Shown: positions 26,355 through 34,646 of the stretch, one piece after another
Layout: each line of letters begins with the position of its first letter
How positions within the stretch are numbered: position 1 is the stretch's first letter
Assembly (NCBI RefSeq): GCF_001422205.1
Contig: NZ_LMMJ01000002.1
Span: forward strand, 1 to 64,000
Direction: 5' to 3'
Origin: Curtobacterium sp. Leaf261
GTDB lineage: Bacteria; Actinomycetota; Actinomycetes; Actinomycetales; Microbacteriaceae
DNA: 64,000 nt
Translations under genes and position numbers: made by a program
The notes under the pieces: generated by a model
Told to the model about the DNA's origin: nothing
What the model saw: only the letters and a program-made list of their open reading frames with translations
Databases searched by the model: none

Positions 26355-28900
26355 CCGCGCCGGTGGGGACGACCCGCGGACGCGGACCGTCGGACCGCGG
26401 ATCCGGACTGGAGGCGCGCTCGGGTGAGCGGACCACCGCACCCGAGCCGTCCCTCCAGTCCGGTACGCGTGTTCCCGCGTTCCCGACCGTCAGCGACCGG
26501 GTCGCCGCGCTCCACGCCCGGATGACCCTCGAGGAGAAGCTCGCACAGATCGTCGGGTACTGGCTCGACCAGAACGGGGTCGTCGCCCCGATGCAGGGCG
26601 AGATGACCTCGGGCGACGGGCCCACCGCGACCCTCCCCGAGATCACCCGGCACGGCATCGGCCACTACACCCGCGTGTACGGGACCCGGCCCGTCGAACC
26701 GGACGAGCGCGCCGCGTGGCTCTGGTCGGAGCAGCGTCGGCTGAAGCGCGAGACCCGTCTGGGCATCCCGGCGCTCGTGCACGAGGAGTGCCTCACCGGA
26801 CTCGCCGCGTGGAAGGCCGCGAGCTTCCCGACGCCGCTGGCATGGGGCGCGTCGTTCGACCCGGAGCTCGTGGAGCAGGTCGGCCGCGTGATCGGCGAGT
26901 CGATGCGCGCGCTCGGCGTCCACCAGGGGCTCGCACCCGTGCTCGACGTCGTCCGTGACCCCCGGTGGGGACGGGTCGACGAGTGCATCGGCGAGGACCC
27001 GTACCTCGTGGGCACCGTAGGGACCGCCTACGTCCGCGGGCTGCAGTCGGCCGGCGTGCACGCCACGTTGAAGCACTTCCTCGGCTACTCGGCCTCGCGC
27101 GCCGGTCGCAACCACGCGCCGGTCTCCGCCGGGCCGCGGGAGATCGCGGACGTGTTCCTCCCACCGTTCGAGATGGCGGTCCTCGACGGTGGGGCCCGCT
27201 CGGTGATGAACTCCTACGCCGAGATCGACGGCGTCCCGATGGCCGCGAGCGAGGAGTACCTGACCGACGTGCTCCGCGGACGACTCGGGTTCGACGGGGT
27301 CGTCGTCGCGGACTACTTCGCGGTCGCGTTCCTCCAGGTGATGCACGGCGCCGCGGCGGACCGGGGGGAAGCCGCTGCGCTCGCCCTCCGTGCCGGCATC
27401 GACGTCGAGCTGCCGACCGGGGATGCCTACCTCGAACCCCTCGCCGATCGGGTCCGCTCCGGCGCGCTCGACGAGGCGTGGGTCGACCGCGCGGTCCTCC
27501 GGGTGCTCGCGCAGAAGGAGTCGCTCGGACTGCTCGACGAGGACGCCTTCGAGGACGAACCCCCGACCGGCATCGACCTCGACACCGCCGAGCACCAGGT
27601 CCTGGCACGCCGCCTCGCCGAGGAGTCCGTCGTGCTGCTCGCGAACGACGGCGTGCTGCCGCTCCGGCCGCCCGAGCACCCGGTGCCCGGCACGGACGGA
27701 CCGCGGATCGCCGTGATCGGTCCCAACGCCGACCGCGCCGAGGCGCTGCAGGGCTGCTACTCGTTCGCGAACCACGTGCTCGCCGGCCACCCGGACCTGC
27801 CCCTGGGGTTCGCGATCCCGACGGTGCTCGAGGCGCTGCCGGCCGCCACCAGGGCCGCCGGTCTCGGGCAGACGGACATCCGCTTCGCCGAGGGCTGTGC
27901 CGTCCAGGGCGATGACCGATCCGGCATCGCGGATGCGGCGGCGCTCGCCGCCTCGTCCGACGTCGCGGTCGTCGTCGTCGGCGACCAGGCGGGGCTGTTC
28001 GGCCGCGGCACCGTGGGCGAGGGGAACGACTCCGAGTCCCTCGAGCTCCCGGGCTGCCAGCGTGAGCTCGTCGAGGCGGTCGTGGCGACGGGGACCCCGG
28101 TCGTCATGGTCCTCTTGACCGGCCGACCGTACGCGATCGGGTGGGCACTCGACGGCGACGGGCCGCGGCCGGCAGCCGTGCTCCAGGCGTTCTTCCCCGG
28201 TGAGGGTGGCGGGCTCGCGATCGCCGACGTCCTCGTCGGGCTCGTGAACCCGTCCGGGCGGCTCCCCGTCTCCCTGCCCCGATCGGCGGGTGCGCAGCCG
28301 TACTCGTACCTGCACCCGGTGCTCGGCGGGTCGTCGGACGTGACCGCGACGGACTCCACACCCGTTCGGCCGTTCGGGTTCGGGCTGTCGTACTCGTCGT
28401 TCGACTACGCGGACCTCGCGCTCGACCGGTCGGTCACCGCCGGGGACACGTTCGCCGCCGGTGTCACGGTGACGAACTCCGGGCAGGTCGCCGGGGCCCA
28501 CACGGTGCTCCTGTGGGGACGTGACGTGCACGCGTCCGTCACCCGTCCGGTCGTGCAGTTGCTCGGGTACGCCCGTGTCCGGCTCGACCCGGGTGCGTCC
28601 GCGCGGGTGGCGTTCTCAGTCCCGTCGACGCGGTTCGCGTTCAGCGACCGGGCGATGACCAGGGTCGTCGAGCCGGGCGACACCGAGGTCTGGGTCGGAT
28701 CGCACGCCGCCGCGTCCGTCGCGCTCGTCGACACGGGGGCGAGCACCGACGGCGTGATCGTCAACGAGCGGCGCACCGTCGCCGATCCGGTCGCCGGAAC
28801 GGCGACGCCGCGGCGGACCATGGCGATCACCGGGGCGGTGCACCCGGTGACCGTCGCCGATGCGCGACGGGTGACCGCGACGGTCACGCCGACCACCTGA
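26351..28900 (+). CDS. Glycoside hydrolase family 3, probable beta-xylosidase/beta-glucosidase
   Basis: 849 residues. N-terminal barrel with KHFLGYSASRAGRNHAPV and the nucleophile Asp321 in GFDGVVVADYFAV, a second alpha/beta domain (VVVVGDQAGLFGRG), and a C-terminal fibronectin-III-like domain. No signal peptide is visible, so it probably hydrolyses imported oligosaccharides in the cytoplasm. Co-operonic with the importer and near xylAB, so xylo-oligosaccharides are likely. Oddity: residues about 18-38 are encoded by a family A palindrome copy, giving GLEARSGERTTAPEPSLQSG, a non-conserved N-terminal extension before the GH3 fold starts around residue 45. An internal start after the palindrome cannot be ruled out. 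Confidence 0.92.
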   Translation: MTAPVGTTRGRGPSDRGSGLEARSGERTTAPEPSLQSGTRVPAFPTVSDRVAALHARMTLEEKLAQIVGYWLDQNGVVAPMQGEMTSGDGPTATLPEITRHGIGHYTRVYGTRPVEPDERAAWLWSEQRRLKRETRLGIPALVHEECLTGLAAWKAASFPTPLAWGASFDPELVEQVGRVIGESMRALGVHQGLAPVLDVVRDPRWGRVDECIGEDPYLVGTVGTAYVRGLQSAGVHATLKHFLGYSASRAGRNHAPVSAGPREIADVFLPPFEMAVLDGGARSVMNSYAEIDGVPMAASEEYLTDVLRGRLGFDGVVVADYFAVAFLQVMHGAAADRGEAAALALRAGIDVELPTGDAYLEPLADRVRSGALDEAWVDRAVLRVLAQKESLGLLDEDAFEDEPPTGIDLDTAEHQVLARRLAEESVVLLANDGVLPLRPPEHPVPGTDGPRIAVIGPNADRAEALQGCYSFANHVLAGHPDLPLGFAIPTVLEALPAATRAAGLGQTDIRFAEGCAVQGDDRSGIADAAALAASSDVAVVVVGDQAGLFGRGTVGEGNDSESLELPGCQRELVEAVVATGTPVVMVLLTGRPYAIGWALDGDGPRPAAVLQAFFPGEGGGLAIADVLVGLVNPSGRLPVSLPRSAGAQPYSYLHPVLGGSSDVTATDSTPVRPFGFGLSYSSFDYADLALDRSVTAGDTFAAGVTVTNSGQVAGAHTVLLWGRDVHASVTRPVVQLLGYARVRLDPGASARVAFSVPSTRFAFSDRAMTRVVEPGDTEVWVGSHAAASVALVDTGASTDGVIVNERRTVADPVAGTATPRRTMAITGAVHPVTVADARRVTATVTPTT
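26403..26463. repeat. Family A palindrome inside the GH3 reading frame (A14)
   Basis: CCGGACTGGAGG (26403-26414) and CCTCCAGTCCGG (26452-26463) are perfect arms with a 37-base interior. The copy lies 52 bases inside the annotated start of the GH3 gene and keeps the frame open. Confidence 0.85.
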
Positions 28901-28944
28901 CGGACGGGAGGCACGGTGCGGCCCCGCCCCGTGCCTCCCGTCCG
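28901..28944. repeat. Family A palindrome (A2)
   Basis: CGGACGGGAGGCACGG (28901-28916) and its complement (28929-28944), 12-base loop, starting immediately after the GH3 stop codon. Could end the operon transcript, but no T-run follows. Confidence 0.9.
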
Positions 28945-29003
28945 CACGCCGGCGCGTCCGCACGCCGGCGCGTCGCGTACGCCGGTGCGTCGCGTACGCC
29001 GGG
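28943..29003. repeat. Short degenerate tandem repeat, about 17-bp unit
   Basis: Four imperfect units of the type CGCGTACGCCGGTGCGT follow the A2 palindrome. No gene lies here; it fills the gap between convergent GH3 and SDR genes. Confidence 0.65.
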
Positions 29004-29054
29004 TACCGCCGGCCCGTCGGGTGGACCGGCACGGACGCGTCGGCCGACCCGTCG

Positions 29055-29885
29055 CTAGTCGGTGAAGTCGGTGCCCCGGCTGACCGTCTCCCAGGCGTCG
29101 ACCTCGGTCCGGAGTGCGTCGAGCGCGGCGCGGAAGCCGTCCGACGCGTCGTTGCCGAGCAGGAGCATGAACGGCGGCTCGTCAGCGTCCACCGCGGCCA
29201 GGAGCGCCGCGGCAGCCTTCGCGGGGTCGCCCTTCTGGGTGCCGTGCACGGTGTCGTGCTCCTTGCGGCGCTTGCCCGCGGTCTCGGCGTAGTCCGCGAT
29301 CGGCTCGGCCGCCTGCGTCAGGGACCGACCCGCGAAGTCCGTCCGGAACCCGCCGGGCTCGACGACCATCGCGGCGATGCCGAGCGGGGCCACCTCCTTG
29401 CGGAGTGAGAGGGTCAGCGCCTCGATCGCGGCCTTGACCGCCGCGTAGTAGCCGGAGCCCTCCGGCGAGATCCGGGCGCCGATCGACGACAGGTTCACGA
29501 TCGTGCCGGACCTGCGGGCGCGCATGCCGGGCAGGACCGCCTTCATGGTGCGCACCATGCCGTGGACATGCGTCTCGAAGAGCTGGCGGACGGCGTCGTC
29601 CTCGCCCTCCTCGACCGCGGCGCGGTACCCGTACCCGGCGTTGTTGACGAGGACGTCGATGCCGCCGAAGTGCTCTTCGGCGGCGTGCACGGCGGCCGTG
29701 ACCTGGGCGTCGTCCGTGACGTCGAGCGCCAGGGCGAGTGCCGTGTCGGGGTGCGCGTCCGCGAGGTCCTGGACCGTCGACACGTCGCGGGCGGTGACGA
29801 CGACCTCGTCGCCGCGGTCGAGGGCGGCCTCGGCGAACGCGCGCCCGAGTCCTGTCGAGCAACCGGTGATGAGCCAGGTGGCCAT
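29055..29885 (-). CDS. Short-chain dehydrogenase/reductase
   Basis: 276 residues. TGCSTGLG nucleotide-binding motif, NNAGYGYRAA, NLSSIGARISPEGSGYYAAVKAA with the catalytic Ser-Tyr-Lys set. Typical of oxidoreductases annotated as classical SDRs; substrate unknown. GGAAGGAACACC precedes ATG 29885. Divergent from the XRE/MmyB-type regulator with candidate operators between them. Confidence 0.92.
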   Translation of the reverse strand: MATWLITGCSTGLGRAFAEAALDRGDEVVVTARDVSTVQDLADAHPDTALALALDVTDDAQVTAAVHAAEEHFGGIDVLVNNAGYGYRAAVEEGEDDAVRQLFETHVHGMVRTMKAVLPGMRARRSGTIVNLSSIGARISPEGSGYYAAVKAAIEALTLSLRKEVAPLGIAAMVVEPGGFRTDFAGRSLTQAAEPIADYAETAGKRRKEHDTVHGTQKGDPAKAAAALLAAVDADEPPFMLLLGNDASDGFRAALDALRTEVDAWETVSRGTDFTD

Positions 29886-29931
29886 GGTGTTCCTTCCGTC
29901 GGTGTCCTCCCAGCAAACCCCGTCCGCGTGG

Positions 29932-29970
29932 TGGCTGGAAGTGCCTGGTCGTCCGGGTACTGCCAGCACC
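29932..29970. promoter_or_regulatory. Candidate XRE operators between SDR and regulator
   Basis: GGTACTGCCAGCACC (29956-29970) fits the symmetric pattern GGTNCTGNCAGNACC. A weaker half-match (GGCTGGAAGTGCC, about 29933-29945) sits 10 bases away. The same pattern occurs at 31867-31881 before the aldo-keto reductase. Confidence 0.5.
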
Positions 29971-30005
29971 TGTCGCCCGGGGGTCGGAGGCCGTACCGTC
30001 GACTG

Positions 30006-30887
30006 GTGGACATCAAGAACCAGGTCAGGGAGTTCCTGACCACCAGGCGCGACCGGATCACCCCCGAGCAGGCGGGGCTCCCCGTGTTCGGCGGCAACCG
30101 CCGCGTGAGCGGACTCCGCCGCGAGGAGGTCGCGATGCTCGCCGGGGTGAGCGTCGACTACTACGTGCGGCTCGAGCGCGGGAACCTCTCCGGGGTCTCC
30201 GAGAGCGTCCTCGAGGCGCTCTCGCGGGCGCTGCAGCTCGACGAGACCGAGCACGCGCACCTGCTCGACCTCGCGCACACCGCGAACGCGTCCCCGAACG
30301 CCCGGCGTCGGACCCCGTCGAACCGGGTCCGACCGGGGGTGCAGCGGATCCTCGACTCGATGGCGGTGCCCGCCTGGGTCCGGAACGGGCGCTCGGACTT
30401 CCTGGCGGGCAACCGGCTCGGGCGCGCGCTGTACTCGCCGATCTTCCTCGATCCGCACGGCACCCCGAACACCGCGCGGTTCACGTTCCTCGACCCGCGG
30501 GCGAAGGACTTCTGGGCCGACTGGGACCAGCTCGCGTCCGACTCCGTGGCGGTCCTCCGGGCCGAGGCGGGGCGTGCGCCGTACGACAAGGGACTGACGG
30601 ACCTCGTCGGGGAGCTGTCCACGCGGAGTGAGGAGTTCCGGGTCCGCTGGGCCGCTCACGACGTGAAGAACCACCGCGCGGGGGCGAAGCGCCTGCACCA
30701 CCCGGTCGTCGGGGATCTCGAGCTGGCGTACGAGGCGATGGACCTCACGGCCGACATCGGCCTGACGTTCATCGCGTACACCGCGGAACCCGGATCGGCA
30801 TCGGAGCAGTCGTTGCAGCTGCTCGCGAACTGGGCCGCGACGGACGAGCTCGAGGCGCGGGTCGCAGCCGCGAGCCCGACCCACTGA
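30006..30887 (+). CDS. XRE-family regulator with MmyB-like ligand-binding domain
   Basis: 293 residues. HTH with GLRREEVAMLAGVSVDYYVRLERGN (about 37-61), then the MmyB-type domain ending in DIGLTFIAYTAEPGSASEQSLQLL. Same architecture as the protein at 272-1123. GTG 30006. Probably controls the divergent SDR and, from the shared operator, the downstream aldo-keto reductase too. Confidence 0.9.
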   Translation: MDIKNQVREFLTTRRDRITPEQAGLPVFGGNRRVSGLRREEVAMLAGVSVDYYVRLERGNLSGVSESVLEALSRALQLDETEHAHLLDLAHTANASPNARRRTPSNRVRPGVQRILDSMAVPAWVRNGRSDFLAGNRLGRALYSPIFLDPHGTPNTARFTFLDPRAKDFWADWDQLASDSVAVLRAEAGRAPYDKGLTDLVGELSTRSEEFRVRWAAHDVKNHRAGAKRLHHPVVGDLELAYEAMDLTADIGLTFIAYTAEPGSASEQSLQLLANWAATDELEARVAAASPTH

Positions 30888-30931
30888 CGGACTGGAGGGA
30901 CGGTGTCAGCTGGCACCGTCCCTCCAGTCCG
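30888..30931. repeat. Family A palindrome (A3)
   Basis: Perfect 18-bp arms, CGGACTGGAGGGACGGTG (30888-30905) and complement (30914-30931), loop TCAGCTGG. Lies between the convergent regulator and aldo-keto reductase genes, directly after the regulator stop. Confidence 0.95.
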
Positions 30932-30945
30932 CGTCCTGGTGGCGT

Positions 30946-31830
30946 TCAGTCCTCGGGGATGACCACCTCGAAGCGCGACGAGTCCGTGCCGTCCTGGTCC
31001 GGCCCGCTCCGCACGCCGGTGTCGAGCGCATCGATCGCGGCCACCTCGTCGTCGGACAGCGCGAAGTCGAACACCGCGAAGTTCTCCGCGATCCGCCCCG
31101 GGTTCGTCGACTTCGGGATCGCGGAGCGCCCGTGCTGGAGCTGCCAGCGGAGCATGACCTGCGCTGGGGACCTGTCGTGCGCCTCGGCGATCGCCCCGAT
31201 CGTGGCGTCCTCCATCACGCTCGTCTGCCCGCCGCCCCATCCGGGGTAGAACGTGATCCCGCCGATCGGGGACCATGCCTGGTCGAGGATCCCGTGCTCC
31301 GCGTCGGCGGCCCGGACGTCCGGCTGCGAGAAGTACGGGTGCAGCTCGATCTGGTTGAGCGCGGGCACCACGTCGGTCTGCGCGAGGAGGTCCGCCAGGT
31401 GGTGCGGCAGGAAGTTGCTGACGCCGATGGCTCGGACGCTGCCGTCGGCGAGGAGCTTCTCGAGGGCCCTGTAGGCCTGGACCGTCCGGTCGAAGTACAT
31501 CGGTGCCGGCTGGTGCAGGATCAGGACGTCGATCTGGTCGACGCCGAGCTTCCGGGTGGCCTTCTCGAACGCGTGCAGCGTGTCCTCGTACCCGTAGTCG
31601 GAGACCCAGATCTTGGTCTCGACGACGATCTCGGACCGGTCGATCCCCGAGGCGCGGATGCCCTCGCCGACCTGCCGCTCGTTGCCGTACCGCGCTGCCG
31701 TGTCGATGTGTCGGTACCCGACCTCGAGCGCGGTCTGCACGGCCTGTGCGGTCTCCTCCGCGGAGCTCTGGAAGACCCCGAAGCCGATCGGCGGGATCTG
31801 CACGCCGTTGTTGAGTGTGAGCATGTCCAT
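30946..31830 (-). CDS. Aldo/keto reductase
   Basis: 294 residues. TIM-barrel AKR with the tetrad Asp-Tyr-Lys-His visible: HIDTAARYGNE, VVETKIWV, VLILHQPAP. IGVSNFLPHHL and IPKSTNPGRIAENF bind NADPH. Reduces aldehydes or ketones; close to the 2,5-diketo-gluconate reductase type. Start ATG 31830. Divergent from the MerR gene. Confidence 0.92.
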   Translation of the reverse strand: MDMLTLNNGVQIPPIGFGVFQSSAEETAQAVQTALEVGYRHIDTAARYGNERQVGEGIRASGIDRSEIVVETKIWVSDYGYEDTLHAFEKATRKLGVDQIDVLILHQPAPMYFDRTVQAYRALEKLLADGSVRAIGVSNFLPHHLADLLAQTDVVPALNQIELHPYFSQPDVRAADAEHGILDQAWSPIGGITFYPGWGGGQTSVMEDATIGAIAEAHDRSPAQVMLRWQLQHGRSAIPKSTNPGRIAENFAVFDFALSDDEVAAIDALDTGVRSGPDQDGTDSSRFEVVIPED

Positions 31831-31866
31831 GGCGGCAACGCTACGAGCGGACCGCGCCCGCTGAGA

Positions 31867-31881
31867 GGTGCTGCCGGTACC
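31867..31881. promoter_or_regulatory. Second GGTNCTGNCAGNACC-like operator
   Basis: GGTGCTGCCGGTACC differs from the symmetric pattern at one position and from the reverse complement of the 29956-29970 site at two of 15. It lies 37 bases before the aldo-keto reductase start. Confidence 0.45.
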
Positions 31882-31910
31882 GGGATCCGAGGACCTGGTT
31901 CGATCTCGGC

Positions 31911-31941
31911 TTGACCTCAAGCGCTTGAGGTCTGTTCTGAT
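31911..31941 (+). promoter_or_regulatory. MerR-type promoter with 19-bp spacer and 20-bp palindrome
   Basis: TTGACC (31911-31916) and TCTGAT (31936-31941) are separated by 19 bases, the overlong spacer typical of MerR-activated promoters. A perfect palindrome, GACCTCAAGCGCTTGAGGTC (31913-31932), fills the spacer, where MerR dimers bind and untwist DNA. Drives merR and the following epimerase. Confidence 0.75.
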
Positions 31942-31947
31942 GGCCTC

Positions 31948-32388
31948 ATGACCACGATGACCATCCAGGACGCGTCGCGGCAGAGTCGACTGAGCGAGCC
32001 GACCCTCCGCTACTACGAGGAGGTCGGGCTCATCGGCCCGATCCCCAGGGACGAGCGGAGCGGGCACCGCCGCTACCGCGAGCAGGACCTCGACACCCTG
32101 CAGGCGCTCGCATGCCTGCGCGCGATGGGCGTCGGGATCGAGGACATGCGGACCTACCAGGCGAACCGGGAGATCGGGCGACCGGCGGCCGGCGAGCAGC
32201 GCGACCTCCTCACCCGCCACGCGCAGCGCATCGAGCGTGAGATCGCGACGCTGCACGTGCACCTCCGGTACCTCGAGGCGAAGTCCGCCCTGTGGGACGC
32301 ACGCTCCTGCGACGACGCCCATGCGGAGGCTGCGGCCGCTGAGCGCGTGCAGGCCATGCTGACCGAGCTCGAAGCGGTGTTCGCATGA
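31948..32388 (+). CDS. MerR-family transcriptional regulator
   Basis: 146 residues. N-terminal HTH (TIQDASRQSRLSEPTLRYYEEVGLIGPIPRDERSGHRRYRE), then the dimerisation coiled coil. No N- or C-terminal cysteine cluster of the metal-sensing kind; a single Cys near the C-terminus (SCDDAHAE). Likely responds to a small organic molecule and activates its own operon. Overlaps the epimerase gene by four bases (ATGA). Confidence 0.93.
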   Translation: MTTMTIQDASRQSRLSEPTLRYYEEVGLIGPIPRDERSGHRRYREQDLDTLQALACLRAMGVGIEDMRTYQANREIGRPAAGEQRDLLTRHAQRIEREIATLHVHLRYLEAKSALWDARSCDDAHAEAAAAERVQAMLTELEAVFA

Positions 32389-33362
32389 CCCGCGTGCTCG
32401 TGACCGGCGGTGCCGGTTACCTCGCCACCCGCCTCGTCGCGGATCTGCTCCTCGACGGGACCGAGGTGCGGACCACGGTCCGGTCCGCTGCGAGCGAGCA
32501 GGGCCTGCGGGACGCGCTCGACCGCGCCGACGCGGACACGTCCGGGCTCGAGGTCCGGTTCGCCAGCCTCACCGAGGACGACGGGTGGGCGGACGCCGCG
32601 GTCGGGATGGACGGCGTGTACCACCTCGCCTCCCCGATGGTGCTCGCGACCGACCCCGCCGAGGTCGTCCCGCCGGCGCGCGACGGTGCGCTCCGTGTGC
32701 TCCGGGCGGCCAGGGACGCGGGTGTACCGCGGGTCGTCCTCACGTCCTCGTTCGCGGCGGTCGGGTACGGCGCGCGTCCCGATGCCGATCCGCAGGCCGT
32801 CCGCGAGTTCGACGAGCGCGACTGGACCGACCCGGATGCCCCCGGGCTCCCGCCGTACCCGCTCTCGAAGGCGGTGGCCGAGCGGGCGGCGTGGGACTTC
32901 GTCGGGCGCGAGGGCGGGGACACCGAGCTCGTCGTGGTGAACCCGACGTGGATCGCTGGGCCGACGCTGACGACGGACGCGCGGTCCTCGCTCGGGGTGT
33001 TCACCGCCATGCTCACCGGTGCCATGCCGCAGGTGCCACGGCAGCGGTTCGGGATCGCGGACGTGCGGGACGTCGCGGCGCTGCACGTCACGGCGATGAC
33101 CACACCGGAGGCCGCGGGCAGGCGGTACCTCGCGCTCGCGGACGGGCCGACGACGACGTTCCGCGGTGTCGCGGAGGTGCTCCGTGCCCGGCTCGGCGAT
33201 GCGGCGGAACGGGTGTCCGTCGAGGAGGTCCCGGGTGGCGACCCGGCCCCGCTCGTCATCCACAACGACCGGGCGAAGTCCGAGCTGGGCTTCCGTCCGC
33301 GGCCGGTCGAGGACACCATCGTCGAGACCGCGCGGAGTCTGCGGGCGCTCGGCCTGGTCTGA
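32385..33362 (+). CDS. NAD(P)-dependent epimerase/reductase (extended SDR)
   Basis: 325 residues. VTGGAGYLATRL dinucleotide fold, YHLASPM, catalytic YPLSK, and VVVNPTWIAGP. Closest in pattern to aldehyde/dihydroflavonol reductase-type extended SDRs. Co-transcribed with the MerR regulator, so it is the probable effector gene of that switch. Confidence 0.9.
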   Translation: MTRVLVTGGAGYLATRLVADLLLDGTEVRTTVRSAASEQGLRDALDRADADTSGLEVRFASLTEDDGWADAAVGMDGVYHLASPMVLATDPAEVVPPARDGALRVLRAARDAGVPRVVLTSSFAAVGYGARPDADPQAVREFDERDWTDPDAPGLPPYPLSKAVAERAAWDFVGREGGDTELVVVNPTWIAGPTLTTDARSSLGVFTAMLTGAMPQVPRQRFGIADVRDVAALHVTAMTTPEAAGRRYLALADGPTTTFRGVAEVLRARLGDAAERVSVEEVPGGDPAPLVIHNDRAKSELGFRPRPVEDTIVETARSLRALGLV

Positions 33363-33392
33363 GCGGCTCGCCTCGACGACATGACAGATGGT

Positions 33393-33436
33393 CGGACTGG
33401 AGGGACGGTGCGGGCTGGCACCGTCCCTCCAGTCCG
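33393..33436. repeat. Family A palindrome (A4)
   Basis: Perfect 18-bp arms CGGACTGGAGGGACGGTG (33393-33410) and complement (33419-33436), 8-base loop, 30 bases after the epimerase stop. Confidence 0.95.
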
Positions 33437-33805
33437 GCACACTGCTGGTGCGCCCGTGCGCCGCTCTCCCCATGGGTGCTGCGCCAGTTCCGTTGGATCG
33501 AACCACCGGCCGCTGGCAATGACGCGACACCATCGCAGACGTGGACGGGGGCCCGGGAACGTGGTCCTGAGAGGAAGCGATCGGGCTCCGGCCCGAGCAG
33601 CAGGGCACGCTCGAGGGCCGGAGCCTCGATGCTCTTCAGCGAACCTCGGGCCGGGAAACCCGATCGGGTGTGGCTCGCTGTGACCAAGCATACGTCCCCT
33701 GAAAGGAGGACAACCAGGCGCTTCGACCCCAGTTCGGGGGGTACTTGGACGCGCGTTGCGGGGGCGGGCGGCGGATGGCGGCTGGCTTGCGGCTTGCGGT
33801 TGGTG
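33437..33805. other. Gene-free stretch of about 370 bp
   Basis: No supported gene on either strand. A minus-strand frame covers part of it but has no start, ribosome-binding site or recognisable family. AAAGGAGG at about 33700 looks like an orphan ribosome-binding site with no reading frame behind it, which suggests a decayed gene. Confidence 0.4.
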
Positions 33806-34564
33806 TCAGTCGATGGCGGGTCGGTCGGCGAGCTCGCGGTCGAGCCAGTCGACGAGGAGCGCTCGTTCGGCGGTGCTGAGCGTCTCGAGCTCCGGGACGA
33901 CGGCGCGGAACGCCACCGTGGCACGGGTGCGTGCGTCGGGGCCGGGGTGTGCATCGAACGGTGACGCGGGCGGATCGACGAGCACCTGTCCGAGCACCGC
34001 CGCGAACATGCTGTCGGCGAGACGATCGTCCCGGCGCGCGGGTGTCGTCGCCAGGAGCATCTGGATCGCGCCGATGCCAGCGGCCTGCAGCAGGTCGACC
34101 GCGCGGTCCTCCCCGACCCGGAGACGACCGGCGCGCGCGAGTCGATGGACGCGCGCCACCAGGACGTCGCGGCCGGACTGCGCAGCGGGCGACGCCACGA
34201 CCCGGGCCGGATCGCTGAGGAGCCGGAACAGGGTCGGGTTGGTGATGCCGAAGTCGATCTGGGCGTGCCAGCCGGCGCGGAGGTCGTCGAGGGGATCGAC
34301 GTCCTCCACGGTGGCCCGGGCGACGATCGCTGCCTTCGCGGTGACGTAGGTGGCCATGACGTGCTCGGCGACCGCGTCGAGCAGACCGTCCTTGTCCCCG
34401 AAGAGCCGGTAGATCGTCGGGGCCTGGATCCCGGCGGCCACGGCGACGCCCCGTGTCGTCACCGCGGCAGGCCCGCGCTCATGGAGCAGTCGCATCGCAG
34501 CGTCGACGATCCGGGCTCGGACGTCGTCCCTGGAGGCGCCCGGGCCCGTGGCGGTGTCACTCAT
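33806..34564 (-). CDS. TetR-family transcriptional regulator
   Basis: 252 residues. HTH at about 18-64 (ARIVDAAMRLLHERGPAAVTTRGVAVAAGIQAPTIYRLFGDKDGLLDAV) and a helical ligand domain. Divergent from the NmrA-like gene with an inverted repeat in the gap, so it probably represses both. Confidence 0.92.
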   Translation of the reverse strand: MSDTATGPGASRDDVRARIVDAAMRLLHERGPAAVTTRGVAVAAGIQAPTIYRLFGDKDGLLDAVAEHVMATYVTAKAAIVARATVEDVDPLDDLRAGWHAQIDFGITNPTLFRLLSDPARVVASPAAQSGRDVLVARVHRLARAGRLRVGEDRAVDLLQAAGIGAIQMLLATTPARRDDRLADSMFAAVLGQVLVDPPASPFDAHPGPDARTRATVAFRAVVPELETLSTAERALLVDWLDRELADRPAID

Positions 34565-34570
34565 GGACCA

Positions 34571-34594
34571 ACGATAACGCGCTCTTGCTATCGT
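34571..34594. promoter_or_regulatory. Candidate TetR operator
   Basis: ACGATA (34571-34576) and TATCGT (34589-34594) are perfect inverted arms with a 12-base spacer in the gap between the divergent TetR and NmrA-like genes. A further CGATAACG lies just before the latter's ribosome-binding site. Confidence 0.5.
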
Positions 34595-34646
34595 CGTGTT
34601 TCCGGTGCTACCGTCGTCACAGGATCACCGATAACGAGGAGCGACC

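Noticed and set aside
26153..28531. Minus-strand open frame of 792 codons opposite the GH3 gene
   Set aside because: Antisense shadow of the GH3 enzyme with biased composition and no domain.
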